From: Treponema sp.
GTDB taxonomy: Bacteria; Spirochaetota; Spirochaetia; Treponematales; UBA12059
NCBI GenBank assembly: GCA_012517645.1
Contig: JAAYUR010000262.1
Coordinates: 1-6,379, forward strand
DNA: 6,379 bases
Reading direction: 5' to 3'
The translations under genes and the position numbers were made by a program. This document shows positions 4,765 through 6,379 of this stretch, piece after piece. Numbering within the stretch: the first letter of the stretch is position 1; each line of letters opens with the position of its first letter. The notes beneath the pieces are model-generated. The model was not told the DNA's origin. It did no database searches and was given only the letters and a program-made list of their open reading frames with translations.

Positions 4765-6379
4765 GTGAACACGACCGGAAAGTCCCGCCTTCCGAGCGGA
4801 GCGGGGGCTTGCATCGCCATACTCCTCTGCGCGTCCCTCGCGGCCCTGCCCTTGGACAGGTTCGGGTCCGAGCGGGTCAAGTCCGCTCTTGCGGATGCCA
4901 TGTCCGCGGCGGAACGGAACCTGGGCGTTGTACTGTCCTACGGCCGAGCCTCGCCCTCGATCCTGGGCGCCCTGAGGCTGTCCTACGTGGGACTTGCGGA
5001 TGCCCTGGGCAGGAATCTCCTTCGGGCGGATCGAATCGAGGCGGAGTACGGCTTTGCGGCCGCCCTATCGGCCCTCCTCGGGAGGGGGTCGGCGGGGGAA
5101 GCCCTGGAGCGCGTCACCCTCCGGAACGTCGAGATCGACCTGGACTCATCGAAGGACAAAGCCCTTCTTTCGAGGATACAAAGCCTCCTGAACGCCGGCT
5201 CCGGGGAGGGCGGCGCCCCCGAACGGATGGCTATCTCCGCCCGCAGGTTGCGCGTGTCCCTGCGGGATCCGGAGCGTAACGCCCTGTGGACAGCGGAGAT
5301 CCGCGCGCTGGATCTGGTGCTCACGGAACGGGAAGTCGTCGTCGCACTGGAAGGGACCTTCTCGGGAACTTCCCGGGACGACCGCCTGCCGTTCTCCAGG
5401 ATTTCCGTCCCGATCAGCATCCGGGGAAGCTCCAACCGGGGGATGACGGCGGCGCGGTTTACCATCGCCCTGTCCGCTCGTTCGGACTCGGGCATTCTGG
5501 AACGGCAGGAGTTTTCCGTCCTCTTCCAGGACGGGGTGCTGGAAGCCCGCAAGGTCCGGGACGACGCTCCCTTCGATCTTCTAGCTCGATACGATTCCCG
5601 ATCGGGTTCCCTGGAGCTGGACCTCGGGTTCGAATCCTTGTACCTTTCCCGGCTGGGTCACCCCGCGGGCAGAGGGGAAACCACCTGGGCTCCCTGGTTC
5701 CGGAAGCCGTACACGGGGCATGTCAACCTAAGGTATCCGCAGATTTGGAGGAATCCGCGCTTGACCGCGGATCTTGCGGGTTCCTTGCCTCCGGGATTCC
5801 TGGGGGATGACTTTGAGTTCCGTGTCTCCGCGGACGGGGGCTTGGACGGGATCTTCCTGCGGGCTCTGGAGGTTCGCTCGCCGAACGGCTTTTTCCGGGC
5901 TCGCGGTACCTTCAAGCCCGATCTATCCTCCATGACCATAAGCGCGGACCTGGAGTATAGCGCCCGGGGAGGCCGCCTGCCTGTGAAGACGAATGTGCGG
6001 GCGGTGGGGGAAGGCCGGGGGATATTCCTGTACTCCGACTCGACCCGGCTGGCGGACGTCGAATTCTCGAAGCTTGCGGTCCTGACCGAACGGAACCCGG
6101 GATCCCTCGATTTCCGGGGGAGCCTGGATCTGCCTTCCCCGCCGCCGAGCCGGGATCCGTCCGAAGCTGCGGAGTCTCCGGCAATACGGCGCATTTCCTG
6201 GGAAGGCTCGCTGGCATCGGGAGCCCGTCCCTTTATAGAGGCGGCGGTCAATCTCGACCCCTATGAGCTTTCGCCCCTGGAACCTCTCCTTTCTTCGCTC
6301 ATGGATCCCCCGGAAGCGAAAAGGATTGCAGGCCTTTCCTTGGGGGGTCAGGTTACATTCAGTTCCGATTTTTCCAGAT
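4765..6379 (+). CDS. AsmA/TamB-like envelope protein, N-terminal part (runs off the window)
   Basis: One reading frame stays open for 538 codons from GTG 4765 to the window end without a stop, with codon use like its neighbours. The product begins with Lys/Arg-containing residues, then a single hydrophobic segment (about 12-30, GAGACIAILLCASLAALPL), so it is probably anchored in the inner membrane with the rest in the periplasm. Next comes VKSALADAMSAAERNLGVVLSY followed by SPSILGALRLSYVGLADALG, the N-terminal pattern of AsmA/TamB-type proteins, and then long stretches of alternating beta-strand-like sequence (LRVSLRD, ALDLVLTEREVVVALEG, FSVLFQDG, LELDLGFESLYL). TamB and its relatives span the periplasm and help with outer-membrane protein insertion or phospholipid transport. 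Family placement rests on pattern and shape, not on a diagnostic motif. A GTG at 4756 is a less likely start; AAGG eight bases before 4765 favours the latter. Confidence 0.75.
   Translation, partial: MNTTGKSRLPSGAGACIAILLCASLAALPLDRFGSERVKSALADAMSAAERNLGVVLSYGRASPSILGALRLSYVGLADALGRNLLRADRIEAEYGFAAALSALLGRGSAGEALERVTLRNVEIDLDSSKDKALLSRIQSLLNAGSGEGGAPERMAISARRLRVSLRDPERNALWTAEIRALDLVLTEREVVVALEGTFSGTSRDDRLPFSRISVPISIRGSSNRGMTAARFTIALSARSDSGILERQEFSVLFQDGVLEARKVRDDAPFDLLARYDSRSGSLELDLGFESLYLSRLGHPAGRGETTWAPWFRKPYTGHVNLRYPQIWRNPRLTADLAGSLPPGFLGDDFEFRVSADGGLDGIFLRALEVRSPNGFFRARGTFKPDLSSMTISADLEYSARGGRLPVKTNVRAVGEGRGIFLYSDSTRLADVEFSKLAVLTERNPGSLDFRGSLDLPSPPPSRDPSEAAESPAIRRISWEGSLASGARPFIEAAVNLDPYELSPLEPLLSSLMDPPEAKRIAGLSLGGQVTFSSDFSR

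Noticed and set aside
5626..5637. GGGTTCGAATCC, resembling a tRNA T-arm
   Set aside because: No acceptor, D or anticodon stems flank it and it lies inside the long coding frame.
5286..5810. 174-residue plus-strand frame inside the AsmA/TamB-like gene
   Set aside because: The frame-1 product covers the region without a stop and has strand-like regularity; this alternative is Gly/Arg/Pro-rich.
5658..6251. 197-residue minus-strand frame
   Set aside because: It is antisense to the long 4765-6379 frame with typical shadow composition.
1..6379. CRISPR arrays, insertion sequences, toxin-antitoxin or phage genes
   Set aside because: No regular spaced repeats, transposase, integrase or small toxin-like gene pairs are visible.

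Overview
The window is GC-rich (roughly 60% by eye) bacterial chromosome. It carries a proline-biosynthesis gene pair, a thymidylate kinase, an unrecognised exported protein and two genes cut by the window edges. The order proA-proB, hypothetical, tmk recalls treponeme/spirochaete genomes as I remember them (for example the proA/proB/tmk neighbourhood of Treponema pallidum). The SPOR-domain and AsmA/TamB-like genes also fit a diderm. Assignment to Spirochaetota is an inference from gene order, not proven by any signature here.

Layout. Positions 1-261 (+) hold the C-terminal end of a SPOR-domain, peptidoglycan-binding protein. Positions 262-779 contain no convincing gene but are full of structure. 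There are two strong back-to-back inverted repeats (261-297 and 300-344), a cluster of TTTCAA/TTGAAA words, a 9-bp hairpin (427-453), a C8 run (464-471) and a long four-stem imperfect hairpin spanning 489-652. A very AT-rich island (656-770, about 23% GC by count) follows, with repeated TATAAT words and palindromes, and ends at a strong Shine-Dalgarno. Then come proA (780-2144, +) and proB (2131-3336, +), which overlap and are surely one operon. They encode gamma-glutamyl-phosphate reductase and glutamate 5-kinase, the last and first enzymes of the glutamate-to-glutamate-semialdehyde step of proline synthesis.

Convergent to proB, on the minus strand, lie a 198-aa exported or lipoprotein-like protein of unknown function (3365-3961) and, upstream of it, tmk (4055-4684). 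A short divergent spacer (4685-4764) separates tmk from a long open frame on the plus strand (4765 to the window end). That frame looks like the N-terminal part of an AsmA/TamB-type envelope protein and has no stop inside the window.

Most notable points: the proA upstream region, which looks like a structured RNA or repeat element next to an AT-rich promoter island, and a thymidylate kinase whose P-loop has threonine where lysine is expected. I see no clear new multi-gene system; the genes are mostly housekeeping. The 518-bp upstream region of proA is the best candidate for something undescribed.
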